A stretch of DNA of 64,000 nucleotides, from the NCBI RefSeq assembly GCF_001905545.1, contig NZ_LIPD01000005.1:184540-248539 (forward strand), written 5' to 3'. The position numbers and the translations under genes are program-made. Every line of letters begins with the position of its first letter. Position 1 is the stretch's first letter. This document shows positions 41,169 through 51,100 of the stretch, in pieces. Below the pieces are notes generated by a model. It saw only the letters and a program-made list of their open reading frames with translations. It made no database searches and was not told the DNA's origin. The DNA is from Streptomyces sp. CB02056. Its GTDB lineage: Bacteria; Actinomycetota; Actinomycetes; Streptomycetales; Streptomycetaceae.

Positions 41169-43053
41169 CGCCCCTCCCCGCCGGACGCTGCTGCTCCGGC
41201 TGCTCGCCCTCTCCGCCCTGGTCTCCCTCTGCTCCATCGGCGCGACGGCCTGGCTGACGGCCCGCACCACGACGGGCGCGATCCGGCAGGAGCAGCACCA
41301 GGTCCTCGCGGACCAGGTCCGGATCTACCACGAACTGCTCGGCTACGCCGCGACCCACCCGGACTGGACGGGCGCGGAGCCGACCGTCCGGAGGCTCGCG
41401 GCCGACACCGGGCAGCGCATCCTGCTGGCCACGCCGCGCTTCGAGCCGGTCATCGACTCGGCGGCGGCCACACCCGCCGCGGCCCCCTCGGCCACCGCCG
41501 CCCCGGACACCGCCGCCCCGGACACCGCCGCCGGCCGAACGACCCTGCCCCGTACGCCCACCACCACCGTCGACCCGCTCTCGGTCGACCTCGCCATGCT
41601 GCCCGACGCCCCCGCCGACCGGATCGACGCCCGCGCCGTGGGCCCGTTCCGGATGACGGCCGCCGAGCGCGCCGCCATGGAGGAGGCCGCCCGGACCCGG
41701 GCCGACTGCCTGCGGTCGGCCCTGGGCGTCGAGGCGACCGTCACCGACGACGCCGCCGGGCACCCCGTGGTGAACGTCCCCGGCGGCCAGGCCCCCGGCG
41801 CGCGCTGCGCCTCGCCGCAGGTGCTGGAAGCGCCGACCCAAACCGAGAGCGCCGCTCTCGCCGACCTCACCGGGCTGGTCAACGCCTGCCTGGAGCGCCA
41901 GCGGATCCGGCCCGTCCAGCTGTCCCTGTCCCTGCGATGGACCCCGTCCCTCGACCGGGAGCAGGAGCAGGTGGTCTCCGCCTGCCTCGCCAACTCCCGT
42001 CGCCAGCAGCTCGTCCGGTACGTGGCTCCGCCCGTGCTGCTGTTCGTCGGCGCGCCCTCCGGCACGGCGGAGCCCGCCCCCGTCCTGTCCGCGCCCCACC
42101 GCGGCCGGGTCGTCGAGGTCGCCGCGCTGGTGCTGGCCGTCACCGTGGCGATCACCACGGCGGTCGGCCTGCGGCTCTCCCGGCCGCTGAACGCCCTCAC
42201 CCGGGCCGCCCGGCGGATGGCCGACGGGGACCTCTCCGCCCGGGTGACCGCGACCGGCCGGGACGAGATCGCCGGACTCGCCGCCGCCTTCAACGCCATG
42301 GCGGAGCGCCGCGAACAGCTGGAGGAGCTGCGCCGCGCGATGGTGGGCGACATCGCGCACGAGCTGCGGACCCCGCTGAGCAACATCCGCGGCTGGCTGG
42401 AGGCCGTCGAGGACGGCGTCGTCACCGCCGACGGCGCCCTGACGAGTTCGCTGCTGGAGGAGGCCCTGCTGCTCCAGCACCTGATCGACGACCTGCGGGA
42501 CCTCGCCGCCGCCGACGCCGGCGAACTCGCCCTGCACCGCGAGCCCGTGGACGCCGAGGACCTGCTCACCCAGGCCGCCACCGCGCACGGCGCCCTGGCG
42601 CAGGCGTCGGGCGTGACCCTGGTCGTCGACACGGACACCGCCACGGCCGAGTACGAGCTGTCCGCCGACCCGGTACGCCTGCGCCAGATGGTCGGCAACC
42701 TGGTGGCCAACGCCGTCCGCCACACCCCGGCGGGCGGCACCGTCACCCTGCGGACCCGTCCGGAGGCCGACGCCCTGCTCATCGAGGTCGCCGACACCGG
42801 CAACGGCATCGCCCCGGCGGACCTGCCGCTGGTCTTCGAACGGTTCTGGCGGGCCGAGAAGTCCCGCAACCGCCAGAGCGGCGGCAGCGGCCTCGGCCTC
42901 GCCATCGTCCGCAAACTCGCCGAACTCCACGGCGGCGACGTCCACGCGGCCAGCACCCCCGGCACCGGCTCGGTGTTCACCGTACGCCTCCCCCGCACGG
43001 CGTCAGGGACGGGCAACGGCACGGTCTCCGAGGTCACCGGCCGCCCCGCCTGA
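41158..43053 (+). CDS. Sensor histidine kinase (HAMP-HisKA-HATPase)
   Basis: A 631-residue kinase from GTG 41158. One N-terminal membrane helix, a large extracytoplasmic region of about 270 residues with Ala/Asp/Thr-rich repeats (TAAPDTAAPDTAA), then a second helix (VAALVLAVTVAITTAVGL). HAMP follows (RPLNALTRAARRMADGDLSA), then HisKA with phospho-acceptor H401 in DIAHELRTPLSN, and HATPase with NLVANAVRHTP, VADTGNGIAP and GGSGLGLAIV. It signals to the co-encoded OmpR-type regulator. The sensory region has four cysteines (RADCLR, GARCAS, VNACLE, VSACLA) and no recognised domain. Confidence 0.92.
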   Translation: MRRDAPPRRTLLLRLLALSALVSLCSIGATAWLTARTTTGAIRQEQHQVLADQVRIYHELLGYAATHPDWTGAEPTVRRLAADTGQRILLATPRFEPVIDSAAATPAAAPSATAAPDTAAPDTAAGRTTLPRTPTTTVDPLSVDLAMLPDAPADRIDARAVGPFRMTAAERAAMEEAARTRADCLRSALGVEATVTDDAAGHPVVNVPGGQAPGARCASPQVLEAPTQTESAALADLTGLVNACLERQRIRPVQLSLSLRWTPSLDREQEQVVSACLANSRRQQLVRYVAPPVLLFVGAPSGTAEPAPVLSAPHRGRVVEVAALVLAVTVAITTAVGLRLSRPLNALTRAARRMADGDLSARVTATGRDEIAGLAAAFNAMAERREQLEELRRAMVGDIAHELRTPLSNIRGWLEAVEDGVVTADGALTSSLLEEALLLQHLIDDLRDLAAADAGELALHREPVDAEDLLTQAATAHGALAQASGVTLVVDTDTATAEYELSADPVRLRQMVGNLVANAVRHTPAGGTVTLRTRPEADALLIEVADTGNGIAPADLPLVFERFWRAEKSRNRQSGGSGLGLAIVRKLAELHGGDVHAASTPGTGSVFTVRLPRTASGTGNGTVSEVTGRPA

Positions 43054-43282
43054 CGCCCCGCCCGGGTGGCGGCCGGCGGGTTCCGCCGTCCGGGTGACGA
43101 TCGCCTTCGGACCCGTCGACCGCGCCTCCCCTGGTTGACCAGGCTCGACGGACGCACGCCAGGGGGTGATGCGGGAACACACCCGGTTGCGGCCGGCATC
43201 CACCGGACCATCGCGCTCCGCATGTGAATGAATACGGATCGTTCCGTTTCCTTCACCTCGGCTCCGATGAAAGGGCACAGCC

Positions 43283-44332
43283 ATGCCTTCGGCCACGCGC
43301 AAGACGACGGGAACTCCAGTGGTACGGCGGCTGGTCGCCGCCGCGGCCGCGCTGGGCAGCTGCCTGGCGCTCGCCGGTCCGGCGGGCAGCGCCGGCGCGG
43401 CGTCCGCCGTCCCCGTACCGACCGTCTTCTTCGGCGACTCCTACACCGCCAACTACGGCATCGCCCCCCTGAACCACGAGGACAGCCCACAGGTCTTCTG
43501 CTTCCAGGCGAAGGAGAACTACCCCGCCGTCGCCACCCGGCTCCTCGCGGACAAGGGCGTCACGCTCGACGTCCAGTCGGACGTCTCCTGCGGAGGGGCC
43601 CTCGTCCGTCACTTCTGGGAGAAGCAGGAGCTGCCCTTCAACCTCGGCGAGGTCCCGCCGCAGCAGGACGCGCTCAAACCCGACACCCAGTTGGTCGTGG
43701 GCAGCCTGGGCGGCAACACGGTGGGCTTCAACCGCATCCTGAAGCAGTGTTCCGCCAAGCTCCGCGGCAATGAGGGGGTCCTGCTGCCGGGAACACCGGT
43801 GGACGAGGACGTGCCGGCCGCGACGTGCGGCGAGTTCTTCACGTCCGGAGACGGAAAGCAGTGGCTGGACCGGCAGTTCGAGGAAGTCGGGTGGGAGCTG
43901 GAGGAACTGCTCGACCGCATCGGCTACTTCTCCCCCGACGCGAAGCGCGTCCTGGTCGGCTACCCCAGGCTCGTGCCCGCGGACACCGCCAAGTGCCTGA
44001 CCGCGGCCCCCGGTCAGACCGAGCTGCCGTTCGCCGACATCCCGCAGGACGCCCTGCCGGTCCTGGACCAGATCCAGAAGCGGCTGGACGACGTCATGAA
44101 GAAGGCCGTCGCCGATGCCGAGGGCGGCGCCGACTTCGTGGACCTCTACGCCCACACCGGCGGCAACACGGCGTGCGACGGCGCCGACCGGGGCATCGGC
44201 GGCCTGCTGGAGCCCTCCCTGGTCAAGCTCGGCGACACGACGCTCCCGTGGTATCTGCACCCCAATGAGAAGGGCCGCGACATCCAGGCGACGCAGGTCG
44301 CCGACAAGGTCAAGGCGATCCTCAGCCGGTAA
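43283..44332 (+). CDS. Secreted SGNH/GDSL hydrolase
   Basis: A 349-residue secreted esterase or lipase. Signal peptide AAAALGSCLALAGPAGSAGA is cleaved near 40. Block I is VFFGDSYTANYG with the nucleophile Ser. Block III is GSLGGNTVGFN with the oxyanion Gly and Asn. Block V is WYLHPNEKG, supplying the catalytic His. At least six cysteines in the mature part suggest disulfides. The order and spacing match the streptomycete SGNH lipase group. GAAAGGG (43269-43275) fixes the ATG. The paired inverted repeats at 44379 follow 46 bases after the stop. Confidence 0.88.
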   Translation: MPSATRKTTGTPVVRRLVAAAAALGSCLALAGPAGSAGAASAVPVPTVFFGDSYTANYGIAPLNHEDSPQVFCFQAKENYPAVATRLLADKGVTLDVQSDVSCGGALVRHFWEKQELPFNLGEVPPQQDALKPDTQLVVGSLGGNTVGFNRILKQCSAKLRGNEGVLLPGTPVDEDVPAATCGEFFTSGDGKQWLDRQFEEVGWELEELLDRIGYFSPDAKRVLVGYPRLVPADTAKCLTAAPGQTELPFADIPQDALPVLDQIQKRLDDVMKKAVADAEGGADFVDLYAHTGGNTACDGADRGIGGLLEPSLVKLGDTTLPWYLHPNEKGRDIQATQVADKVKAILSR

Positions 44333-44378
44333 GGGGTACCCGACCCGAGGGGCTGGACGTACCGGTGGCACCGGAAAC

Positions 44379-44423
44379 CGTCATACCGGGGTAGCACAGC
44401 GGACTTGGCACCCCTGTATGACG
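44379..44423. promoter_or_regulatory. 14-bp inverted repeat: operator or terminator
   Basis: Arms CGTCATACCGGGGT (44379-44392) and ACCCCTGTATGACG (44410-44423) match in 13 of 14 positions with a 17-base spacer. It lies between the GDSL hydrolase stop and the next esterase start (44499). The long spacer and moderate arms suit a regulator-binding operator better than a terminator, but termination cannot be excluded. Confidence 0.5.
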
Positions 44424-44498
44424 GCGTCCGCCCCGCCTCGCCCGTACCGTCGCCCGTGTCGAAAGCGACGACGGAAACCGAACGAGGGGGAGACCACG

Positions 44499-45776
44499 AT
44501 GAGCGGGCGAGGACGGGCCGTGGCGGCGGTGCTGCTGGCGGCGACGGTGACGTTGGGCGTGGTCGGCGCGCCGGGCGCGGTGGCGGCGCCGGGGCCGGGC
44601 GCCGGGCAGCAGGCCAGGGCCTGGCTGCCGCAGCCCACCGGGCCGTACCCGGTCGGCACGACGTCCCTGCAGCTCACGGACGACCGCCGGGACGATCCCT
44701 GGAAGCCCGGGCAGCACCGCAAGCTGATGATCAGCCTCTGGTACCCGACCACCCGGGCCGCCACCGGCGACGACCGCGCGCCGTACATGGTCCCCGCCGC
44801 CGCCGAGCACTTCGGCAGCGCCGGGAGCGTCGGCCAGAGCGACTACCGGTTCGAGCCCGGCCGCACCGACTGGGCGGGCATCCGCACCCACGCCCGCGCC
44901 GACGCGCCCGCCCTCCCCGGTGGCAAGCGGCCCGTCGTGCTGTACTCGGCGGGCTTCGGGGACCCGCGCACCTGGGGCACCGGCCTGGTGGAGGACCTCG
45001 CCTCGCGCGGCTACGTCGTCGTCACCGTCGACCACACCTACGAGGCCTCCGAGGTCGCCTTCCCCGACGGGGACCTCGCCACCTCCGTCTTCCCCGCGCT
45101 GCTGGCCCAGCCCGGCCTCGACATGAGCGCCCTCCTGCGCAGGATGCTGCAGAGCCGGGTCGACGACACCCGCTCCGTCCTGGACCGGCTCGACGGGCTG
45201 CGCCACGACGAGCGGCTGCCGGCCGGCCTCGCCGCCTCCCTCGACCTCGACCGGATCGGCATGGTCGGCCACTCCGGCGGCGGCTCCGCGGCCCTCCAGA
45301 CCATGCACGACGATCCGCGCCTCAAGGCCGGCGTCAACCTCGACGGCCAGCTGCACTTCTCCAACCCGGACGGCTCCGGGGTCCAGCTGCCCCTGCCCAC
45401 CGCCGCCGAGGACGGCCTCACCCGGCCCTTCCTGCTCATGGGCACCCAGGACCCCGAATCCGGCAGCTACCACCGGCAGCCCGGCTGGGACGCCCTGTGG
45501 CGGCACAGCACCGGCTGGCACGCCGACGTGACCCTCACCGGCTCCCGCCACGGCTCCTACACCGACGCGCAGTCCCTGCTGCCCCAGCTCGCCCGCCAGG
45601 GCGCGATCAGCGGGACGGACCTGACCGGCGCCGTCGGCGACGTTCCCCCGGACCGCGCGGTGCTGGCCACCCGCTCGTACGTCGCGTCGTTCTTCGACCG
45701 CTGGCTGCGCGGCCACGACGACCACCTCCTGGACGGCCCGTCGCCGCGCTTCCCCGAGATGGTCTACGAGCGGTAG
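44499..45776 (+). CDS. Secreted alpha/beta hydrolase (PAF-acetylhydrolase/dienelactone-type esterase)
   Basis: A 425-residue esterase with a signal peptide (AAVLLAATVTLGVVGAPGAVA shortened: TLGVVGAPGAVAA) cleaved near 30. The entry strand is RKLMISLWYPT. The nucleophile is in MVGHSGGGSAAL, the acid in LMGTQDPE and the histidine in TGSRHGSYTD. These are arranged as in bacterial platelet-activating-factor acetylhydrolase-like and cutinase/polyester hydrolases. GAGGGGGAG precedes ATG 44499. Possibly controlled by the inverted repeat at 44379-44423. Substrate unknown; extracellular ester cleavage is likely. Confidence 0.87.
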   Translation: MSGRGRAVAAVLLAATVTLGVVGAPGAVAAPGPGAGQQARAWLPQPTGPYPVGTTSLQLTDDRRDDPWKPGQHRKLMISLWYPTTRAATGDDRAPYMVPAAAEHFGSAGSVGQSDYRFEPGRTDWAGIRTHARADAPALPGGKRPVVLYSAGFGDPRTWGTGLVEDLASRGYVVVTVDHTYEASEVAFPDGDLATSVFPALLAQPGLDMSALLRRMLQSRVDDTRSVLDRLDGLRHDERLPAGLAASLDLDRIGMVGHSGGGSAALQTMHDDPRLKAGVNLDGQLHFSNPDGSGVQLPLPTAAEDGLTRPFLLMGTQDPESGSYHRQPGWDALWRHSTGWHADVTLTGSRHGSYTDAQSLLPQLARQGAISGTDLTGAVGDVPPDRAVLATRSYVASFFDRWLRGHDDHLLDGPSPRFPEMVYER

Positions 45777-45815
45777 CGCGCCCGGCGGCCGCCCCGGGTG
45801 TCGGGGGCGGGCCGG

Positions 45816-47174
45816 TCAGAGCGCCTCCCGGAGCGCGGCCGCGAAGGCGGCGGCGTCCGGGAAGCCGATCGCCGGCTGCTCCCGCAGGGCCTGGTCGACC
45901 ACCTCGGCGAGGCGGCGCGGGAGGTGCGGCGCCACCTCCCGCAGCGGGGTGGCCGGGGTCTGCAGGACGACCTGCCATGGGTCGGTGCCGGGCGGGAACG
46001 GGCGGGGGTAGCGGCCGGTCAGCATCCTGTAGAGGCAGGCGGCCAGCCCCCAGACGTCGACCTCCGGGGTGGCGTAGCGGAAGTTGACGATCTGTTGGCG
46101 GGGCATGCAGGAGGGCTTGCCGGCCGTGGTGCCGGTGCGGGTCAGGCCGCTGAGGCCCGCCTGGTCGAAGGCCTTGGCCAGGCCGAAGTCCGCCACCTTC
46201 GTCACCGGTCGGCCGTCCGGCCCGTGGTCGAGCAGCAGGTTGCCCGGGCTGAGGTCGCGGTGGACCACGCCGGCCGCGTGGGCGTGGGCCAGTCCGGCCA
46301 GCGCCTGGAGGGCGAGCGGTACTGCCTCGTCCGCCGGCAGTCGCCCGCCGCGTCGGCCCAGCAGGTCCTCCACGCTGCCGCCGCGGCAGTACTCGAGGGT
46401 GAAGAAGAAGGTGCCGCCGGCGAACCCGACCTCGTGCAGGGTGACGATGTTCGGGTGGTGCAGGGTGCGGGTGACGGCGACCTCGCGCAGGAACAGGGCC
46501 CGCGCCCGGGTGCTGGCCGCCACCTTGGGCAGCATCAGTTTCAGTGCCACCTCCCGACCGGTCCCCCGGTGGCGGGCCAGGTGGACGGTGCCCATCCCGC
46601 CGCGGCCGAGCTGGGCCGACAGCTCGTAGTCCGCGAGCGAGGCGACCGCCCCGCCGCCCTGGCGGGCCAGCGCGAGCAGTTGCCGCAGCACCATGCCGGG
46701 CTCGGCCCGGCAGGTCGCGCAGACGTAGCTGCCGTCCCGGCCGTCGGCCTCGTCCGCCGTGTCCCGGCCGCAGGCGGCGCAGCGGGCCGGTCGCAGGCGC
46801 AGGGTGGGGGCGGACCGGCCGACCCGGAAGACGGTGTCGCCGATCCGGATCTCGTCGCCGTCGGCCAGGTCGTGCTCGGGGAGGTCGAGTGCCGCGCCCT
46901 CCTCCGGGCTCTGGTTCCGGGCGCGCTGACCGATCTTCCTCCCGTTGACGTACGTCCCGTTGAGGCTGCCGAAGTCGCGGATCCGGATGTCGGGCGGGTT
47001 GATGTCGAGCAGGCAGTGGTGCCGGGAGACGGTGCGGTGGCGCTCGTCGTCCGGCAGCCGCGGCATGCACTCGGCGGCACGGCCGAGCAGGCAGGTGGTG
47101 CGCTCGGTGAAGACGTGCTCGTCGCCGGTGCCGGGACCGCCCACCTGGTGCAGGACGACCGTGGCCTCGCTCAT
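45816..47174 (-). CDS. FHA domain-Ser/Thr protein kinase
   Basis: A 452-residue protein with an unusual order: an FHA domain first (residues about 25-115, CLLGRAAECMPRLP, VSRHHCLLDI, SLNGTYVNGRKI). A four-cysteine zinc-ribbon-like segment follows (CAACGRD, CATCRAE, about 130-155), and then the kinase (about 180-440). Kinase motifs are LGRGGMGTVHLAR, VALKLML, HRDLSPGN and ADFGLAKA. The catalytic loop reads HRDLSPGN instead of HRDLKPxN. The APE region is altered (CMPRQQIVNFRYATPEVD), so activity should not be assumed. Last gene of a four-gene minus operon; its ATG overlaps the stop of the Sel1-like gene (ATGA). Confidence 0.87.
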   Translation of the reverse strand: MSEATVVLHQVGGPGTGDEHVFTERTTCLLGRAAECMPRLPDDERHRTVSRHHCLLDINPPDIRIRDFGSLNGTYVNGRKIGQRARNQSPEEGAALDLPEHDLADGDEIRIGDTVFRVGRSAPTLRLRPARCAACGRDTADEADGRDGSYVCATCRAEPGMVLRQLLALARQGGGAVASLADYELSAQLGRGGMGTVHLARHRGTGREVALKLMLPKVAASTRARALFLREVAVTRTLHHPNIVTLHEVGFAGGTFFFTLEYCRGGSVEDLLGRRGGRLPADEAVPLALQALAGLAHAHAAGVVHRDLSPGNLLLDHGPDGRPVTKVADFGLAKAFDQAGLSGLTRTGTTAGKPSCMPRQQIVNFRYATPEVDVWGLAACLYRMLTGRYPRPFPPGTDPWQVVLQTPATPLREVAPHLPRRLAEVVDQALREQPAIGFPDAAAFAAALREAL

Positions 47175-48085
47175 GCGGGCCGCCCCGGGCCCTGCTCCGC
47201 CATGCGCGTCAGATGCCTCTGCGCCTTCGCCGATCCCCGTCGGGCGGCCTGCCGGTACCACTCGGCGGCCCGCTCGGGCGAGCCGGCCTCCAGCAGTTCG
47301 CCGAGGTTGAGCATGCCCATCGGCTCGCCCGCCTCCGCCGAGCGACGGAACCACTCCTGGGCCTCGGCCACCCGGTCGCTGTAGCGCAGGACGGTGCCCA
47401 GGTTGTTCATCGCCTGCGGGTGCCCCTCGTCGGCGGCCCTCCGGTACCAGAGCTCGGCCTCGGGTTCGCGTCCGGCCCCCTGCACCAGGTACGCCAGCGA
47501 GTACATCGCCTCCGCGTTCTTCTTGTCGGCGGCGGCCCGCAGCCACCGCTCGGCCTCGGCGGTGCGGCCCGCCTCGGACAGCAGCACGCCCAGGATGTAC
47601 GCGGGCTGGTCCTCGCCCTGTTCCGCCGCTCCGCGGAACCACCGCTCGGCGTCGGCCAGGCGGTTCTCGTCGACGGCGCGGAAGCCGGCGCCGACCATGG
47701 CGGGAGCGCAGTCGAGTTCGGCGGCGCGCTGCTGCCAGGACGCGGCCTCGGCGGCCCGGCCGGCCTTCCCCAGCACCACGGACAGGTTGTGCATGGCCAG
47801 CGGTTCGCCGAGCTCGGCGGCGCGGCGGAACTGCTGCTCGGCCTCGGCGTCACGGCCCTCGTCGAGCAGCCGGGCCCCCAGACGGATCAGGGCCTCGGCA
47901 TCGCCGGACCGGGCCTGCCGTTCCTGCCGGGCGACCCGGCTGTCCAGCCCCGGGTCGCCGCTCAGCTCCATGATCGCCCGGGTCAGCGGCGCCAGGTCGC
48001 TCCCGGCCTTCCCGGACGCCTTCGCGGACGCCTTCTCGGACGCCTTCTCGGACGCCTTCTTGTTGCGCTTACGGCCGAACCACAC
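47171..48085 (-). CDS. Sel1/TPR-like repeat protein
   Basis: A 304-residue protein from GTG 48085 with GGGGAGG upstream. It begins VWFGRKRNKKA, followed by a Lys/Ala/Ser repeat (KASEKASEKASAKAS). From about residue 60 on there are six to seven 36-residue helical repeats of Sel1 type (AEALIRLGARLLDEGRDAEAE, AMHNLSVVLGKAGRAAEAA; both shortened patterns of A-x-x-LG-x-x-L-x-x-x-GR-x-x-EAE). Such repeats scaffold protein contacts. It sits between two Ser/Thr kinases in the operon and may be their adaptor or substrate. Confidence 0.83.
   Translation of the reverse strand: MWFGRKRNKKASEKASEKASAKASGKAGSDLAPLTRAIMELSGDPGLDSRVARQERQARSGDAEALIRLGARLLDEGRDAEAEQQFRRAAELGEPLAMHNLSVVLGKAGRAAEAASWQQRAAELDCAPAMVGAGFRAVDENRLADAERWFRGAAEQGEDQPAYILGVLLSEAGRTAEAERWLRAAADKKNAEAMYSLAYLVQGAGREPEAELWYRRAADEGHPQAMNNLGTVLRYSDRVAEAQEWFRRSAEAGEPMGMLNLGELLEAGSPERAAEWYRQAARRGSAKAQRHLTRMAEQGPGRPA
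48013..48060 (-). repeat. Four 12-bp tandem repeats in the Sel1-like gene
   Basis: Units CGGACGCCTTC[TG] begin at 48013, 48025, 48037 and 48049. They encode the Lys-Ala-Ser-rich N-terminal repeat and are near identical, a sign of recent slippage. Confidence 0.85.
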
Positions 48086-48116
48086 GACGGCCTCCCCTCT
48101 CTCCTCGACGCTCCCG

Positions 48117-51100
48117 TCATGATTGCCGACGGACCGCCAGCTCCCAGTCCAGGCACCAGAGTTGAACGGAACCGTCACCGCGGACGCACACCGCCGAGCC
48201 GCCGTCCGGGCCCGGTTCGACCCCGGAGAAGCCGGCCGGACGGCCGGCCAGCACCCGCAGGCAGCGGCCGGTGCCGAGCTCCCAGACCCGCAGCGCGCCG
48301 TCGTCCTTGCCGAGCGACAGCACGAACCGCCCGTCCGGGCTCAGCCGGAGCGCCCCGGTGCCGTCCGGCTGGTCGTCGAGGACCCGCAGACAGGCCCCGG
48401 TGCGCAGGTCCCAGACGCGGATCGCGCGGTCCTGGCCGCAGCCGGAGAGCAGCAGTCCGCGGTCGGCGTCGACCAGCAGCTCGGTCACGGTGGCGGTGTG
48501 GCCGTGGAACTCCCGCAGGCGGCGGCCGGTGGGGACGTCCCAGAGCCCGATGGAGTGCTTCGGGCCCGCGGTGACGGCGGTGCGCCCGTGGGGGGAGAGC
48601 CAGAGCGCGGGCCCCCAGAGGTTGGGCCCCCGGCCGTGGTCGCCTTCCAGGGTCTGGCGGCAGGCGCCGGTGGCCGTCTCGAACAGCCGGATCCCGTCGT
48701 CGGCGCCACGGGCCAGGACGAACCGCCCGTCCGCGGTGAACGAGGCCGTCCCCGCGCCCAGGGCGAGCCGGGCCGAGCTGAGGCGGGCACCGGTCGCCGC
48801 GGACCAGGAGCCCAGGGTCCCGTCGCCGCCCGCGAACAGCACCGTCCGGCCGTCACCGGTGAAGCGGAGCCTGCCGTGCACCCGCGACAGGCCCTCGATC
48901 AGCGGCCCGCGCTCACCGGTCTCCGCAGCGAGCAGCTGGATGCCCCCGGACACCCGGACGGCCACCGTCCGGCCGTCCGGTGCCAGGGCCGGCGCGCCCC
49001 AGGCGCCGTCGTACAGCACCCGGGCGGGCCAGGCCGCCCGCAGTCCGGTGCGGGTCACCCGCCGGTCGCGGGCCAGCTCCTGCCAGGCGGTCAGCACCCG
49101 GGGATCGCGCTCGTGGCCGGGCAGGGCCCGGGCGCGGATGAGCAGGTCGAGGGCGGCGGCGCAGCGGCCGGCCGCGTGCTCCCGCCCGGCCCGCTCGACC
49201 AGCGCGGCCAGCCGGCTGCTCAGGTCGTCCAGTTCGGCGTGCCGACGGGGGCGGCTGAGCCGGGCCGCGGCCGGGTGGGGCTCGGGCAGCGGCCAGCGTC
49301 GGGCGGTGCCGTCCCGCCCGGCGGAGAGCAGGTGCCTGCCGTCGGCCAGGAACACCACGGCGTCGACGTGGCCCCGGTGCCCGCGGAAGGTGCGCAGGCA
49401 CCGGCCGGTGTCCGGCTCCCAGAGGCGGACCGCGCCGTCCAGGCCCCCGCCGGCCAGCAGCCGCCCGTCGGGGCTCAGGGCGAGGCGGTGCCCGGCTCCG
49501 TGGCCGGCGGCGATCTCCGCGTCGGGGCCCGGGCCGTGCACCCGGAGCCCGTCGCCGACGGCGGCGGCCACGGTGCGGCCGTCCCGGCTGAGACAGCACG
49601 GTTCGTGCGCGTAGCGGCGTTCCAGCAGCGGGGTCTGTTCACCGGCGCCAGCTGGATCGCGCACCGCGACCACTCCCTCGGGGCCGTCGAAGACCAGCAG
49701 CCGGCCGTCCGCGGTCGCCTCTACGGTGCCGCCCGAGAAGCCGTCCAGGATGAAGCGGGCCCGGCCGGTCGTCAGCTCCCAGCCCAGGACCGTTCCGTCG
49801 CTGGTGCCGCCGACCACCAGGCCCGCCTCGGCGAGCAGCCGCAGCGAGCGGACGGTGGTGCTGCCGGACCGGTAGTACGGGGTGAAGACCCGCAGGCAGC
49901 GGCCGTCGCCGAGGTCGAACAGCCGGACCAGGCCGTCGGAGCCGACGCCCACGGCCCGCCGTGCCTCGGCGTCGAGGTCCACCGTGTGCCGCAGCTCGTC
50001 CAGCTCCCGCAGGCACCGGCCGGTGGCCACCTCCCAGAGCTTCACGGCGCCGTCGCAGGCCGTGAGCGCGAGCCGGCCGTCGGGGGTGGGCCGGATCTCG
50101 ATGTCGGGTGCCGCCCGCCGGGTCCGGCCACCGTCCCAGGGCGAATCCGTCCAGCGCTCGTACTCGTACCAGGGCACGGTCCAGGTGGTCGGCTCGGCGG
50201 CGGGGCCGACGGCGCCGCGCTCGCGCTGCACCGCGTCGATCAGCGGCCCCAGCCGCGCGGCGCCGCCGTCCGCCCTGGCCGCGTCCAGGGCGGCGAGCAG
50301 GTCCTCGTCGGTGAGTCCGCCCTGCCGCCAGTGCATCAGCCCGGAGTTGTAGGTGGCCTCCGGGTGGCGCGGGTCGGCCGCGAGGGCCGCGCCGAAGGCG
50401 GCTTCGGCCTCCGGCACGCGGCCCAGGTCCAGCATCGAGACGGCCCGGTTGTTGAGCTCGTCGGCGCGCAGCTCGGCCTCGCGCGGCTCTCCGCGGTCGA
50501 TCGCCCGGCCCGTCAACCGGTGGTGGATGTCGGCGAGTTCGTCGGCCACCTCGGCCATCGAGGCGGGCCGGTCGGCCGGCCGCTCGCGCAGGCAGCGGGC
50601 CAGCAGCTCGGCGACCGGCTCCGGCAGCGGCGGCGGGCCGTCCCCTTCCGGACGCCAGGTCGAGCCGGGCGTGAACCCGCGACCGCCACCCGACCGGTAG
50701 GAGGCCAGCGCCTCGCCGACCACCGGGCCCATCAGCCAGGTCACCTCGCCGGTGAACATCTCCACCACCGAGACCGCGAAGCTGTACAGGTCGGTGCGGT
50801 GGTCCAGCGGTTCGCGCCTGGCCTGCTCCGGCGAGGCGTACGCCATGGTCATCCCGCCGCCGGACACCCGTTCACCGCCCGTGGCCCGCGCCTGGGCCAG
50901 CCCGAAGTCGGTGACCTTGGCGGTGCCGTCCAGGTCCAGCAGGACGTTGGCGGGCTTGACGTCCTGGTGCACCAGGCCGCGTCCGTGCGCGTGCCGCAGC
51001 CCCCAGGCGGTCTCCACCGCCAGGCGCAGGATGCGGGCCGTGGACTCGGCGGGGCCGCCCGCGTAGAGCCGCCGGTCGTCGATCCACTCCCGCAGGCTGC

